DNA from: Aurantiochytrium sp. KH105
Taxonomy: Eukaryota; Sar; Bigyra; Thraustochytrida; Thraustochytriidae
Reading direction: 5' to 3'
NCBI GenBank assembly: GCA_003116975.1
Contig: BGKB01000035.1
Span: forward strand, 248,001 to 312,000
DNA length: 64,000 nt
Shown here: in pieces, positions 1 to 10,603 of the stretch
How positions within the stretch are numbered: the stretch's first letter is position 1
Layout: every line of letters begins with the position of its first letter
Notes under the pieces: model-generated
Told to the model about the DNA's origin: nothing
What the model saw: only the letters and a program-made list of their open reading frames with translations
The model's database searches: none
Translations under genes and position numbers: made by a program

Positions 1-1038
1 AGACAAGCCACAAAGGCGATCGAACTAACTAACAGTATACAACTAACTGTAACGCGAGCGCGCAAGAAAGAAAGGGGGAAAAGAAGGGGAGCGCAAGCAA
101 GACGAAAAAAGCGAGCAGCAGCAAGCAAAGAAAGCGAGCGTGGCAGCGCCAGCTCCGGCAGACAGACAGACAGACACATAGACTCCGGAGGCCGCGCGAG
201 CGGAGCGCCAGCTGCGCTGCCTGGACCTGCCGGCTTGCTTTCGCGCGGCCCCGCCCGCCGGCAGCTCGGCCGCTCAAGTGCGCGCGGGGGGACACGTTTG
301 GGCTGCTCAGGTCGGCCGATTGACCGTCCGTCCAATCGGCCGATTCTTCGAGCTCGAGAGAGCCTGCGCGCCGCGGTGGACTCAACTCGAAGGCTGGAGC
401 CGCGCGACCTGGCGGCAGCTGCGACGCGAGGCGGGCGCAGCGAGGCCTGCAGCCGCATCGCCGGACCCGCGCGGCGCGTGGACCGGCTCGCGGCGCGGGG
501 CGTCTGTGCATGCCTCCATCGCATCGAGCATCGTTGATCGTGGCCACGCAAGAAGAAGCAGCTGCGAAGGCGAACGTGAGGACCGAGACAACGCAAGACA
601 AGCAAGACACGCAAGATCTGAGGACCAGGACCGGCGGGACGAGGAAAGGCCTAGGCGAAGCCAGACAGGCAGGAAAGACGCCCACGTCCCGGTTGCCGGG
701 CTTCTGCGGAGCCGGCGTTGCTTGCCTAGCTCGATTTTGAACTTGAACCTTTTGCCCGCGTCTGGTTTCTCCCCTTCAGCCCTTCGCTCGGCCGGCGCCG
801 CGGCGCGTGGGCGCGGCCCTCTCCCTCCCCTCCCGCACGCACGCAGCGCGCGCAGCGCAGCGTAGCGCGCGCAGCGCAGGCGAGGCCGCCCGCGCTCCGC
901 TGCGCGCGACCGCTGTGCTCTTCATTCTTTCTTTCTTTCCTTCTTTATTTCCTTCTTTCTTTCCTTCTTTTTCCTGTTTTTCACTACCGAGTCAAGAGTC
1001 GAGCCGCGCCAGCTCGCACAGAAAGAAGGAAAGAAGGA

Positions 1039-1069
1039 AAGCAAGCAAGCAAGCAAGCAAGCGAGCAAG
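1039..1069. repeat. (AAGC)n microsatellite
   Basis: A run of AAGC tetramers with one AAGC-to-GAGC change, directly after a GAAAGAAGGAAA purine tract. Similar AAGC runs recur near 56900 and elsewhere in 5' flanks. Confidence 0.85.
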
Positions 1070-1905
1070 AAAGCAGAGCCAAGCCCGTCGTTGACCCATC
1101 CACTCCGCCCCGCTCGCGCGCCTCGCTGCCGCCCCCGCGCGCCGCTCCTCTCCGCTCCGCTGCGCCCCCCCGCTGCGCTCCTCGCTGCGCTGCCCCGCGC
1201 GCAGACCGGGGCCGCGGGCGTCCATTTCGTCGCAGCAAGAGAGGGCGGAGAATCGACCGCGCGCTTGGAGCGGCTTCGCTCGGTCAGATTGCAAACGAGC
1301 AAAGCGAGGCGAGGCGAGGCGCGCCGCGAGGGCCACGAGGCGGCGCGACGCGACGCGACGCGACGCGACGCAACGCGAGGGAGGCAGGCCACGGCGAGCG
1401 CGAGGCAGCGCGCCGCGCGCGGGACACAGACACGTACACACGCACACACGGACGTACATTCGTCGATTGGCCTGGACGCTGGCCGGGACCAGGGAGCGAG
1501 GGCTGCCTGTGCTTGTCTGTCTGCGCGTGCGCCGCGCGGCCGCCCGCTCTCGCCCTCGCTCTCGCCCTCGCTCTCGCGCGGAGGAGACCGCGCGGGGCGG
1601 GCCGAGGCAGCGCAGCGCCGCCGCCCGCCCCCGCGCGCGCGAGCGGCGAGCGCGCGGCCCCNGGCCGGCGTCCGTCGGGCATCGCGCGCGTTCAAACCGC
1701 CGCCGAGGCGACCCAGCGAGGCGAGTGCATCCCATCCCATCCCATCCATCCGGCGCGCCCCGTCGCCCGTCTCCAGCCCGGCCCGGCCGCGCGGCCCGGC
1801 CCGGCCCGGCCCCGCCCGCTCGGCGCGGAGTCCCTACGCGCGGCGCGAGGTCTCCGAGGGAGGCAGCCGCCGCGCGCGCTCGGCCCCGCCGGGCGGTGCA
1901 CGCGT

Positions 1906-1942
1906 GCAGGCAGGCAGGCAGGCAAGCAGGCAGGCAAGCAGG
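1906..1942. repeat. (CAGG/CAAG)n microsatellite
   Basis: Tandem tetramers alternating between CAGG and CAAG in intergenic DNA. Confidence 0.85.
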
Positions 1943-2144
1943 GCGCGTATACTCGCACGAGGAGGACCAGCGGGAGAGGACCAGCACGGGCGACGTGCGC
2001 ACGCGCCAGCCCGCGAGCGAGCGGGCGCGCAGAGTCAGACGGAGGGCGCAGCGACACGCTCCGAGCGAGCGAGCGAGCGAGCTAGCCTGCCTGCCTGCTT
2101 GCGTCGCGCCTGCGTCCATTCGTCCGTACCTCGGGCGCCCCGCT

Positions 2145-2183
2145 CGAACGATCGATCGAACGAACGATCGATCGATCGATCGA
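2145..2183. repeat. (CGAT/CGAA)n microsatellite
   Basis: Tandem CGAA and CGAT tetramers. The CGAT part is self-complementary. A shorter CGAT run occurs near 35668. Confidence 0.85.
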
Positions 2184-2525
2184 CGTCCCTCTCCGAGTCC
2201 ACTTCGAAAAAAGGAAAGGAGGGAAAAGAAAGAAAGGAGGAAAGAGGAAAGAAAGAAAGAAGGAAAAGGAGGAAAGGAGCAAGCACGAGTGCGAGCGCGA
2301 GCCTCGAAAGTACCGCAACCCCGCGCGGCGCGAGCCTCGAGCGCGCGGAGCTCGAGCTGCAGCGCGCGCGCGAGCGCGGGCAGGGCAGCGCAGCGCAGCG
2401 CATCGCGAGGGCGCGCGGCGAGCGCGAGCGGCCGTGCCTCGCTGCGGCGAGGCCAGCGAGGACGCGGTCACCCGCACGAACGCCCGGGAGGCTTGCCTGG
2501 CCTGCCTGCTTGCGAGCTTGACTGT

Positions 2526-2550
2526 GCTAGCTAGCTAGCTAGCTAGCTAG
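2526..2550. repeat. (GCTA)n microsatellite
   Basis: Six tandem GCTA tetramers, a self-complementary tract. Confidence 0.9.
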
Positions 2551-3015
2551 CGAGCTCTTAGCTGCTGCTGTTGTAGTGGATTGACCCGGAGCGCAAGGAG
2601 ACAGCGCGCGAGGGGACAAGGGGAGGGCGCGAGAGAGCGAGCGCGAGAGGCGCGATAGCGACCGGACGAGCGGCAGCGGCACGAGCGGCGGCGGCCAGTG
2701 GAGGCCGGACAGGATCGGAGAGGAAAAGATCGCGCTGAGCAAGCGACTGCGACTGCGACTGCGCGCGAGCCTCGGGGGGTCAGGACACAGAAGGACAAGA
2801 AGAAGAGCAAACGCCCAAAAGAGACGTGAGAAAGGAAGGAAGGAAGAAAGAAAGTGAAGGAAGGAAGGAAGCAAGCTAGGAAAAGAGACGCTTGCTTACT
2901 TACTCACTCGCGAAGCGGCTTGCTTGCTTGCTTGCTTGCTTGACTGCCTGCCGTGCCCGCCTGGGCCCACATAGTAGAACAGGACGCAAAAGCAAAGCCA
3001 AAGCCAAAGCGAGCG

Positions 3016-4860
3016 ATGGAGTTCCCCGGGCCGTGGCCGCTCAGCACCAACGCGTGCGAAAAGGCCGCCGACTGCCAATGGTTCGAAGACTCGCGCTTCA
3101 TGCGCGGCGTCTGCGCAGAACTATCGGCAGCCTCGCTGTCCACCTTCACAGAAGCTAGCAGCAACTTCTCGAGCAAATACAGCGCGCGCATGTGCACGTG
3201 CGACCCAAGGTTATCCCTCTCCGGAAACATGTGCGACATCGAGTCCACGCAAACGCTCGCATATAGGTATACGCGCGTCGCCATCATCGCCGTGCAAGCC
3301 TACCTTCTCTGGGTCGGCCTGGACGTCGTCTTCCAAGCTCGAAAACGAAGAGCACTCCGCGTCAACCCCATGTGGGTCTCGCACATCCTCACACTCATCG
3401 GATGTGGCACCGAAATGGTCTGGAATGCATCCTTTGCCGTGAGCTCCATCGGCGCCCTTGGCCCGCTGGCCCAGCTCATCGCTCAAGTTGGCGGCAAAAT
3501 ATTTTTCATTATCGCCACATGCTGCACCAGCGCAGCCATCTTGCTGCTCAGCATCGTCTGGATCGTCGTCCTGCAGGCGCGCAAGTCGGGCCTCGTCATG
3601 AACGGGCGACTCAGCAAGCCTACCTACGCCATTGCCTGCTTCACCTCAGTCCTGTTAGTTTTAGTCGTGGCCGTCCTCAACTCGGTCAAGACCTTCAAGG
3701 TCTCCAGCTTCTCTGGCGTCCCCTTTGTCTGTATTATTGCCTTCATGTACGGACTCGTGCTGTACAGAATCCGCCAAGTGAAAAAGAAACTGGCACAACT
3801 CGACAAAACAATGTCGCTTAGTCCCTCGCGAGACATCGAGCATGGCGGCGGCATCAACAAACCCACAAACTTCAAACGCCCCGCCTCCGCCATCTCCCCC
3901 TCCCGAAAGTACAATGGCGCACCCGCCGCAGGCATCGTCAAGGCCTTCCAGCAGTCCTCACGCGATGTCAACCGGACGCTGTCCGACGCAGACGAGGACG
4001 AAGAGGACGACGACGATGCCGCCGCCTCTGCTGATCCGTACGCGTCAAATAAACGGAGCGCCAACTACCTTCTCAGCACCCTTAGCGAGGTTCTCTTGCC
4101 CTTTGTGCGCACTTCTTCCGCGGCAAGCACGGGAAGGTCCTCCGGCACGCCATCGCGCGCCTCGAGTACCCTCGACCAGAGCTCCGCGCGGAGCACGGGG
4201 GCGAGCACAAACATTCCCGATCGACCCAGCGCCGCCATGGTTTCGGCCGCCGATCTTGAGGCCCTTCGTGCGCGGAACGCTGCCGGCCTCCTTCGTACCC
4301 ACGGATCTTCAAGCACCAGCTCGACACGCGTGCGCGTCAAGCGGGCCAGTATCCTCATGCAGAGCCTTGATCACATGAGCCTTGCAAGCGCGGCCATGCT
4401 CGCGTCCATGCTCGTTGTGGCAGTCGGGGCCATCGGGGTGGCCCTCACCGTCGAAAATTACGAGCTGCGAGGCTTGGCGCCTCTCTTGTCGTTAATTTTC
4501 AGCATCAGTCTGGTCATGATCCACCTGACAATTATCTACTTTGTGCGCTCCGCGCATACCAACGCCGTTCGGTACCGCCGTTGGCGACGATGGTTGCGCA
4601 ACAACCCGGATCCAATTACGGACGAAACAAAACCGTCGTATGTTGACCAAGACCAAGCAACGGAAAACGACGCTGGAAATGAAGAGCACCACGACGACGA
4701 ACACCACCATGAAGACGACGACGACGACGAAGACGACGACGAAGATGACGAAGATGATGATCAAGATGAGCAAGAAGAATGTCGCGAGGATCGAGGAAAA
4801 GAGCGATCTCGAAGAGATCGTCACTCGCGTAAGTCCTCGCGACGTGGCGCTCAAGCATGA
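3016..4860 (+). CDS. Multi-pass membrane protein with acidic His/Asp tail
   Basis: Predicted 614-residue membrane protein that I do not recognise as a known family. The first in-frame ATG is at 3016; the open frame upstream has none. The N-terminal 85 residues are rich in Cys (about seven), suggesting an ordered extracytoplasmic segment. About five hydrophobic helices follow between residues 90 and 265, then a 200-residue polar Ser-rich loop with an acidic patch, then two more helices near 455-475 and 490-512, giving about seven in all. The C-terminus has an unusual His/Glu/Asp run followed by an Arg/Ser/Lys-rich end. Seven helices could suggest a receptor-like topology, but no family motif supports that. 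It meets the myosin gene tail to tail, 178 bases away. Confidence 0.75.
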   Translation: MEFPGPWPLSTNACEKAADCQWFEDSRFMRGVCAELSAASLSTFTEASSNFSSKYSARMCTCDPRLSLSGNMCDIESTQTLAYRYTRVAIIAVQAYLLWVGLDVVFQARKRRALRVNPMWVSHILTLIGCGTEMVWNASFAVSSIGALGPLAQLIAQVGGKIFFIIATCCTSAAILLLSIVWIVVLQARKSGLVMNGRLSKPTYAIACFTSVLLVLVVAVLNSVKTFKVSSFSGVPFVCIIAFMYGLVLYRIRQVKKKLAQLDKTMSLSPSRDIEHGGGINKPTNFKRPASAISPSRKYNGAPAAGIVKAFQQSSRDVNRTLSDADEDEEDDDDAAASADPYASNKRSANYLLSTLSEVLLPFVRTSSAASTGRSSGTPSRASSTLDQSSARSTGASTNIPDRPSAAMVSAADLEALRARNAAGLLRTHGSSSTSSTRVRVKRASILMQSLDHMSLASAAMLASMLVVAVGAIGVALTVENYELRGLAPLLSLIFSISLVMIHLTIIYFVRSAHTNAVRYRRWRRWLRNNPDPITDETKPSYVDQDQATENDAGNEEHHDDEHHHEDDDDDEDDDEDDEDDDQDEQEECREDRGKERSRRDRHSRKSSRRGAQA

Positions 4861-5038
4861 CGATACGCGGCCCCCAACCCGTACAAATCCGTTCAAATCC
4901 TCCTGTCTGAATATGATACGTAAAAAGAATAAAAGAGAAAGTCTTTTTGAATTCTTCTTTTTTTTTCTTTTTTTTTCTTGACATTTTTCAACAATACCTT
5001 TTGCTATTCATGCAGAATTGTGGCGATGCCGCTCGCGA

Positions 5039-8000
5039 TCAAGGATGAAAGCCAACAACCTCTTGCTCCATCTCCATTTGTCGAATGTGCACCATGCGAA
5101 TTTGCGCAAGCACTGCCTCCGCAGACTCCACCTCGGGACCCGAAATATAGCCGCGCTCATAGGCAGTGCGCAGCGTTTGAGTCAGCGCTGCCACATTGCG
5201 CCGCTCTGCAGCATCTTCAAGTTTGCGCATAAGCGCACCGTACTCGGGGTCAGACGAAGGCGGAGGCGATTTGCCCGATGACACGGGAGAATTTCCGGAC
5301 ACTGGCGACGTCACCGTCAAAAATTGATAGCGAGGATCCCGTTCTGCAACGCCGCTGTAATGCTCCACGTCCGTCATGCCATTGCGACTTGCAAAGGACC
5401 GCGGCCCACGGAAGGCCGAGCTGAACCTACGAAATTGCGTAGAAAGTCGTCTCGAACGCCCCGAAGAACTGACAACGCTCTGCTGGTCGTCATCGATCTC
5501 AGCGTTGTAACGATCGGGGGGGTCAACAAGCGACATATGCGAACCCCGAGTGTTAACGAGGTTGCCGCTTCCGCGATGACTCGAAAAGATACCCGAGTTA
5601 TTCGATGCCTTGCGCGATCGAATTCGACCTTTGAACATGCCCAGCGCCGCCGACTTCGGGCGAGTCTTTCGCTTCGGCGCATCTGCAGTGTCAATAGGGA
5701 CGTGGCCTAGAACCCGCACGCGGTACGAACGGAAAACGCATTGTATCTTTGTCGCACTGCGATCCAATCTTTGTGCGGCATCAATCTCGGCCGAAGTCTC
5801 TCTGAGCATGCGGACCTTTTCGCGTACTTTCCACTTGTGACTCTTTGCTCGGAAAGTGCGCTGCACGAGGATCGCCGCAAGCACGTGGATAAGATGATCC
5901 ACATCAAGGCCGTCCGCAGGCATGGCTTTCGCGGTCCGCACGGAGGCGGTGCTCTTTGATGCACCTCGCGCCGCACCTCGCGCCGCACCCGCCGCCGCGC
6001 CCGCCGCCGCGCCGGAAGTCGTAGATCCATTCCTTTGCTCCCGCATCATTTCCACAGGAGGAGGTTTGTCTGCCTTGGGAGAGGAAACAGGAGGCGGTGC
6101 GCTCACGGGTGGCGTCACCGTTGTCAGCTCCGAAGATTCGGTCGCCGCACCCTTTATCGTGGTAAGCAGAGGCAATGGTGGTGGAGGAGGAGTTGATGTT
6201 GATCCTGGGGTTTCGGATGAGCTGCCGCCAGCATTCATGCCTGCAGCGCCGACTGCAGTGGCGGCAGTGGTCTTGGACGACTTGGCCACCGATGGCTTGC
6301 GCCGGCCTCGAGGAATCGTGGCGCGGCCCAAGAGCGCAGCGTTGACACGGTCTTCGTCCTCCTCCGCATCACCGGTCAAACCTCTTGGCCTTGCCACAGT
6401 GCTCGAGCCCGAGGGCTCGCGCGATTCACGGCCCGAACGAGACGTGGTGCTAACACCGACATCCTCGTCCTTGACCTCGTCAGGTTGTCTCACAGCCGTT
6501 TGCATCTTCTTCTCTTCGGCCAAGCGTGCGGCCGCCAGCGAGGCCTCAGCTGCCTTCTTCATTTCCAGACGCTTCTGAGCACGCTTGGCGCGCTGTGCGC
6601 GCAGCCAGCGCCGAACAAGGGCCTGAATTGCAATGGCCGAAGTCTCCTTTTGCCGGCGCCATCGCGCAAGACGCAGAGTACGCTTGAAGCGTCGCACGGC
6701 CAACGCCATACGGGCAAAGGCCTGCACACGGATTGCCGCAGTCCGATGCTTAATCTCGCGCAGCTCGTCGGCCTCGGCGCGAGCCACAATCATGCGAAAG
6801 AGGGACTGAACCTTGACGGCCGCAGTATGCATCGTCACACGACGTGCCGCCACACCTTGCCTCGCGAGCTTGCCGCGCACCATGGTCTGAAAGCGGATTG
6901 CGGCCTGCTGCATGCGCAAATACTTGCGCCGCGCCACAAAGGAGCGTGCAAACGCCTGCATCTTGGCAGCGGCCTGCGCGCGCTCCTCGCAGCAGGCATC
7001 GAGCATTTCACGACCGCGCGAACGAAGAAGAATTCGCGTCTTTCCTACGAAAACGTCCTCGGCGTTGAGATGCTCACTTTCAATCAGCGCGCCGGTCAGC
7101 GAGCCAGCATCCGCTGCGCTGTGGGCGTCGGCGAGAAAGCCATAGCGCTCTACAAACTTGTCTTTGGGAACATGCTCAGCAAAGGCACTCTGCCGGACTT
7201 TGCAGATGGTGAGCGTACCATTGGCCTCGAGCTGGTCACGCACCAGATCCTCAAGGAAAACTTTGGGTACCGCTTCGCGGTTCGGCTTGATGCACATGAC
7301 AAACTGTTGTTGAGACTTGGCAAGCTCCGTGGCAAGTGCAGTAAACTCATCCCGGAACTTGACACCCAGGGTCTTTTGCTTGGCCTGCGCCCGGGGCTTC
7401 GCACCCGCCTTTTTGCTCGCGGCGTCCTCGCCGGACTCCTCGGACGTGAAAAGAGCGCGAAGAAATTCGTTCGACGAGCTGCTGCCAATCACATCATCCA
7501 CGCCGCGCGGTCCTTCGTCACGATTCTTGTCTAGAAACCCATCCGCATTATATACGACGAGACCCGCGTAGTGGTTGACGGTAAAATGCACCGGGTTCCC
7601 AACGCGCGAGAGCTTGACGTGCTCACCAAGCTTGAGTTGAAGAATCTTCTTGGTCAGCGAGCTATCTGTGGCTTTCGGAAGGCGCGTCTCGTCCTGGATC
7701 ATGTGAAAGGCAGAGCTGATGCCGCTCAACGTCGCCTCCTTGGCTGCCTGCTCGGCCTCGTACGCGTCCTCGACGCCAATGGAACCTTCTGGAACGCCCT
7801 CTTCACGACAGACGGCAATCTCTGCACGAACGAGAACCTCGTGAAACTGCTGGACCAGTTTCTCATTGCCATAGTTGATGCAGAGCTGCTCGAAGGAATT
7901 GTTCTCGAATCGCTCAAAGCCGAAAATGTCCAAAATGCTCACCGTCACCTTGTCGTCATTGTTGCTGGCGCCAAGGTTTCCAACCTTGGCGTCAATACTC

Positions 8001-9040
8001 TCGTTGATGACACTGATAATGTACCGAAAGATACGGCTGTACAAGTCTTTGGCCAGCGCGTCGCGGGTCTCGCGGGCCTGCGAAGCCGTGCGAGGCTGCA
8101 AGATCGATTCTCGGCCGGTCTGCAACTTGCGCTTGATGAAGAGCGTTTCTACAGCTTCCGTGTCTTTTCCCATGCCCAGGAGGTCCGTGACCACTTCAAG
8201 GGCCTCGTGCGAGTCCGGATCGAGCTTGCAGCTATCGGCGCCGGCGCCCACGTCTTCATCAACGAACTCGAGGTTGCCCAAGTGAAGGACGCACCAGAGC
8301 GCGTTCGTGACAGCCGCAACATTCGATGTAGAAACGCCCATGTGCCCGAGCTGTTCGATCATGCGCTCCCAGCGTTGCGCACTACCAGAGGTGGTGGAGC
8401 GGCCGCACAAATACGCAAAGTGCTCCTCGCGTTGGAGAGCCTTGTTGTCTGCCTGAGCGGGGCCTTCGAAACTTTGACAAATATCGTACAGCACATGAAA
8501 ATTGGATGACTTGGCCGACCCGTTCACGACGCGTGCCTTCTCCAAGAGGTACTGGTGAACGCGGCCGCTCACGACGCGGCCCTGGGAGGGACTGAGACGC
8601 AGTTCGAACCAGCGCGCGAAGCGGCTCGAGTTGTGGTTGTGCTCCGTGGCGCAGTTTCCGTAGCTTTCCAAGAGCGTGCAGCTGTCAATCAGCTGCACTT
8701 GGAGTCCCTGGTTCGCGCATCGGGACCCTCCGGCAAGCTCATTCAAGTACACTTTGGTGGCCTCGGTCTTTCCGGAGCCGCTTTCTCCAGTCATGACGCA
8801 CGAAAAGGACGCCCTGGTGCGGAGTGCGCTGACGAAGGCCTTGTCTGCGAGATCCTCGATGCGGGGTCCGTCCACCTCGGGTTCCACGGTAGTTTTCACG
8901 TCCTCGAAGGGGTTCACCTTCATGAGCACTTCATCGCCGAGCTTGGTGAAGATGCGCGCCCGCTCGAAGCGCTCGCGCAGCAGGCCCACCACCGTCTCCT
9001 CCGTCACCGACGGCAGCGCCGTCAGGTCCGTCTCCGCCAT
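5039..9040 (-). CDS. Unconventional myosin heavy chain with multiple IQ motifs
   Basis: Predicted 1333-residue actin motor. The motor domain spans residues 1-680 with no N-terminal SH3-like extension. The P-loop GESGSGKT is at 85-92, switch I NHNSSRFARW at 135-144 and switch II DIFGFE at 371-376, followed by the conserved NNSFEQLCINY. Switch I has Ala-Arg where most myosins have Gly-Lys/Arg after SSRF. About five IQ motifs form the neck (690-840), and two more IQ-like motifs sit further downstream after a Pro/Ala/Gly-rich linker. The tail is Ser/Arg-rich and ends in a short helical stretch, with no obvious FYVE, PH, MyTH4 or long coiled coil. The ATG at 9040 begins directly before the motor. 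Motor assignment is certain; class is not, and it is probably a lineage-specific protist class. Confidence 0.95.
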   Translation of the reverse strand: MAETDLTALPSVTEETVVGLLRERFERARIFTKLGDEVLMKVNPFEDVKTTVEPEVDGPRIEDLADKAFVSALRTRASFSCVMTGESGSGKTEATKVYLNELAGGSRCANQGLQVQLIDSCTLLESYGNCATEHNHNSSRFARWFELRLSPSQGRVVSGRVHQYLLEKARVVNGSAKSSNFHVLYDICQSFEGPAQADNKALQREEHFAYLCGRSTTSGSAQRWERMIEQLGHMGVSTSNVAAVTNALWCVLHLGNLEFVDEDVGAGADSCKLDPDSHEALEVVTDLLGMGKDTEAVETLFIKRKLQTGRESILQPRTASQARETRDALAKDLYSRIFRYIISVINESIDAKVGNLGASNNDDKVTVSILDIFGFERFENNSFEQLCINYGNEKLVQQFHEVLVRAEIAVCREEGVPEGSIGVEDAYEAEQAAKEATLSGISSAFHMIQDETRLPKATDSSLTKKILQLKLGEHVKLSRVGNPVHFTVNHYAGLVVYNADGFLDKNRDEGPRGVDDVIGSSSSNEFLRALFTSEESGEDAASKKAGAKPRAQAKQKTLGVKFRDEFTALATELAKSQQQFVMCIKPNREAVPKVFLEDLVRDQLEANGTLTICKVRQSAFAEHVPKDKFVERYGFLADAHSAADAGSLTGALIESEHLNAEDVFVGKTRILLRSRGREMLDACCEERAQAAAKMQAFARSFVARRKYLRMQQAAIRFQTMVRGKLARQGVAARRVTMHTAAVKVQSLFRMIVARAEADELREIKHRTAAIRVQAFARMALAVRRFKRTLRLARWRRQKETSAIAIQALVRRWLRAQRAKRAQKRLEMKKAAEASLAAARLAEEKKMQTAVRQPDEVKDEDVGVSTTSRSGRESREPSGSSTVARPRGLTGDAEEDEDRVNAALLGRATIPRGRRKPSVAKSSKTTAATAVGAAGMNAGGSSSETPGSTSTPPPPPLPLLTTIKGAATESSELTTVTPPVSAPPPVSSPKADKPPPVEMMREQRNGSTTSGAAAGAAAGAARGAARGASKSTASVRTAKAMPADGLDVDHLIHVLAAILVQRTFRAKSHKWKVREKVRMLRETSAEIDAAQRLDRSATKIQCVFRSYRVRVLGHVPIDTADAPKRKTRPKSAALGMFKGRIRSRKASNNSGIFSSHRGSGNLVNTRGSHMSLVDPPDRYNAEIDDDQQSVVSSSGRSRRLSTQFRRFSSAFRGPRSFASRNGMTDVEHYSGVAERDPRYQFLTVTSPVSGNSPVSSGKSPPPSSDPEYGALMRKLEDAAERRNVAALTQTLRTAYERGYISGPEVESAEAVLAQIRMVHIRQMEMEQEVVGFHP

Positions 9041-9360
9041 CGTCCCGGCTCTATCTTATCCCCGCCCTCGACCTCGTCCGCGTGCTGCTCGTCCTCGCTC
9101 TCGTCCTCCTCGCCGGCGAAGAGAGCGCGCTGCCACGTCTGCAAGGTCGGCGGCGAGCGCGGCGCGGGCGCGCGTCCGGCGGCGCGCGCGGGGGGGAGGG
9201 CGCGGGGCGAGCGCGCGGGGCGAGCGCGCGCGCGAGGTAAGGCGCGCGAGCGGCGCCGGAGAGGGGTCTGGCGGCGCGAGCGCGGCCGGCGGCGGAGGCG
9301 CGCGAGAGGCCGGCTCTCGTCCCGGCTGGCCGCGACGCGACTCCTCGCTTGCTCGCGCCG

Positions 9361-9407
9361 CGACGCGAGGCGAGGCGAGGCGAGGCGACGCGAGGCGAGG
9401 CGAGGCG
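9361..9407. repeat. (GCGAG)n pentamer array
   Basis: Tandem GCGAG-type pentamers with a few substitutions (GCGAC), in the myosin 5' flank. Confidence 0.85.
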
Positions 9408-9591
9408 GCTGCGCGCGAGGCGGGGCGGCTGCGCGCGGCGCGGCGACGCTCGCTGCGCGCGGGTCGCAGACGGCGGCGGGCGCGGCGGTGATCGGGGTCT
9501 GCGAGAGAGACCCGCGAGGTGCAAATGCAGGATAGGCAGAGGAAAGAAGGAAGGAAGGGAGGCAAGCGGAACGTGGCGCACTACTCTGCTC

Positions 9592-9628
9592 TGCTTCTAC
9601 TTCTGCTTCTGCTTCTGCTTCTGCTTCT
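9592..9628. repeat. (CTTCTG)n hexamer array
   Basis: Five to six tandem TTCTGC-type hexamers, followed by imperfect TCGGGTCTGC repeats to about 9677. Confidence 0.85.
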
Positions 9629-10603
9629 CGCTCGTGCCGCTCGGGTCTGCTCGGGTCTGGTCTGCTCGGGTCTGCTCTGACCTGCGCTGGCGGCCGGCGC
9701 GCTGCAGGAGGAGAGCTCTCGGCTCGAAGACGATGCCTCGCTTGAGGGATATCGAGGCTTTCTTGGTTAGGCTGGGTTGTATCTCGTTGGGATGAAGAGA
9801 TTTTGCAGTAGACCCGCGGACACGACGCGACAGCGACGCGCCAGGTGAAAGAAAGCGAGAGCAAGCACAGCGACGGATGACGGGTCGTCAGCGGCTGCCC
9901 GAGAGCCAAAACCCCAGTTCTTCAAAGACAAGGCAAGAGGAAGGAAACCTCGAAGACCGTCACGGGTCTCGCTTTGTACTCGCTTTTCGAGCGCGCTATG
10001 TCCTCATCTCCTTCTTGTTGTTGTTTTGAAAATGAAGATGAAAATAAAAAAATGAAGATGAAAATCAAAAAGAAAAGGGAATGAAAAAATAAGTTCCAGA
10101 CGTTTTGAAAGCTCTCTTCGCTCTGTAACCGATAGCTTTGCTTTCTTTCTTTCTTGCGTTTTCTTGTGCTTGCCCCGACTTGGGGTTCATGACAGTGACT
10201 GGTCGAAGACGCGAAACACGACATGACACGAGCGACCAAGCCCATTTCAAAGTGGCTGGCGGTTTACAACTTACTACCCAAAGCAGCGACCCGGCGAACT
10301 AGTTCGTCCGGTGCTGTGCGCGCGCGAGACAATCGCAAAACTCTTTCAAGCGCCTCGAAGGCGAACCTGCTCCGGCACCCTCACGGGGCGACCTGCGTGC
10401 CCGTTGACTGGCTTGCTGGCTTGCTGGCTGCCTGGTTAGCGAGAGCGACGTCGTGCAAGCAACAACAGCAGCAGCAGGGTTGAGAGCTAGCTAGCTCACT
10501 GTACGATTTGTCTCGCGTTGCTTTGCTTTACTTTGCGTTGCCCGCCCGACCTTGTCCTGCCTTTCCCATCAGGGTTGACGGCGGCCTGCGTAGGGACGTG
10601 GGA

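Larger units (their letters stand above)
1..3015. other. Repeat-rich intergenic region
   Basis: No convincing gene is visible. Several long open frames exist on both strands, but they overlap one another, are made of Arg/Ala/Ser/Pro-rich low complexity and come from high GC with few stop codons. The DNA holds many short tandem arrays (AAGC, GCAGG, CGAT, GCTA, GCGAC and TTTC-type tracts), the usual texture of the 5' flanks in this window. The right end is presumably the promoter and leader of the membrane-protein gene that starts at 3016. One ambiguous base lies at 1662. A conserved gene would be visible by homology, and none is recognised. Confidence 0.7.
9041..10603. promoter_or_regulatory. 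Divergent 5' region between myosin and GPC1
   Basis: Head-to-head intergenic DNA holding both promoters. The myosin-proximal half is very GC-rich with pentamer arrays. The GPC1-proximal half (about 9900-10240) is AT-richer, with several AAAATGAAGATG-like repeats. No TATA box or tRNA could be placed confidently. Long open frames in the GC-rich half look like composition artefacts. Confidence 0.5.

Noticed and set aside
992-2521. Long open frames on both strands of the left intergenic region
   Set aside because: They overlap each other, are Arg/Ala/Ser-rich, follow microsatellites and include the ambiguous base; no motif supports them.
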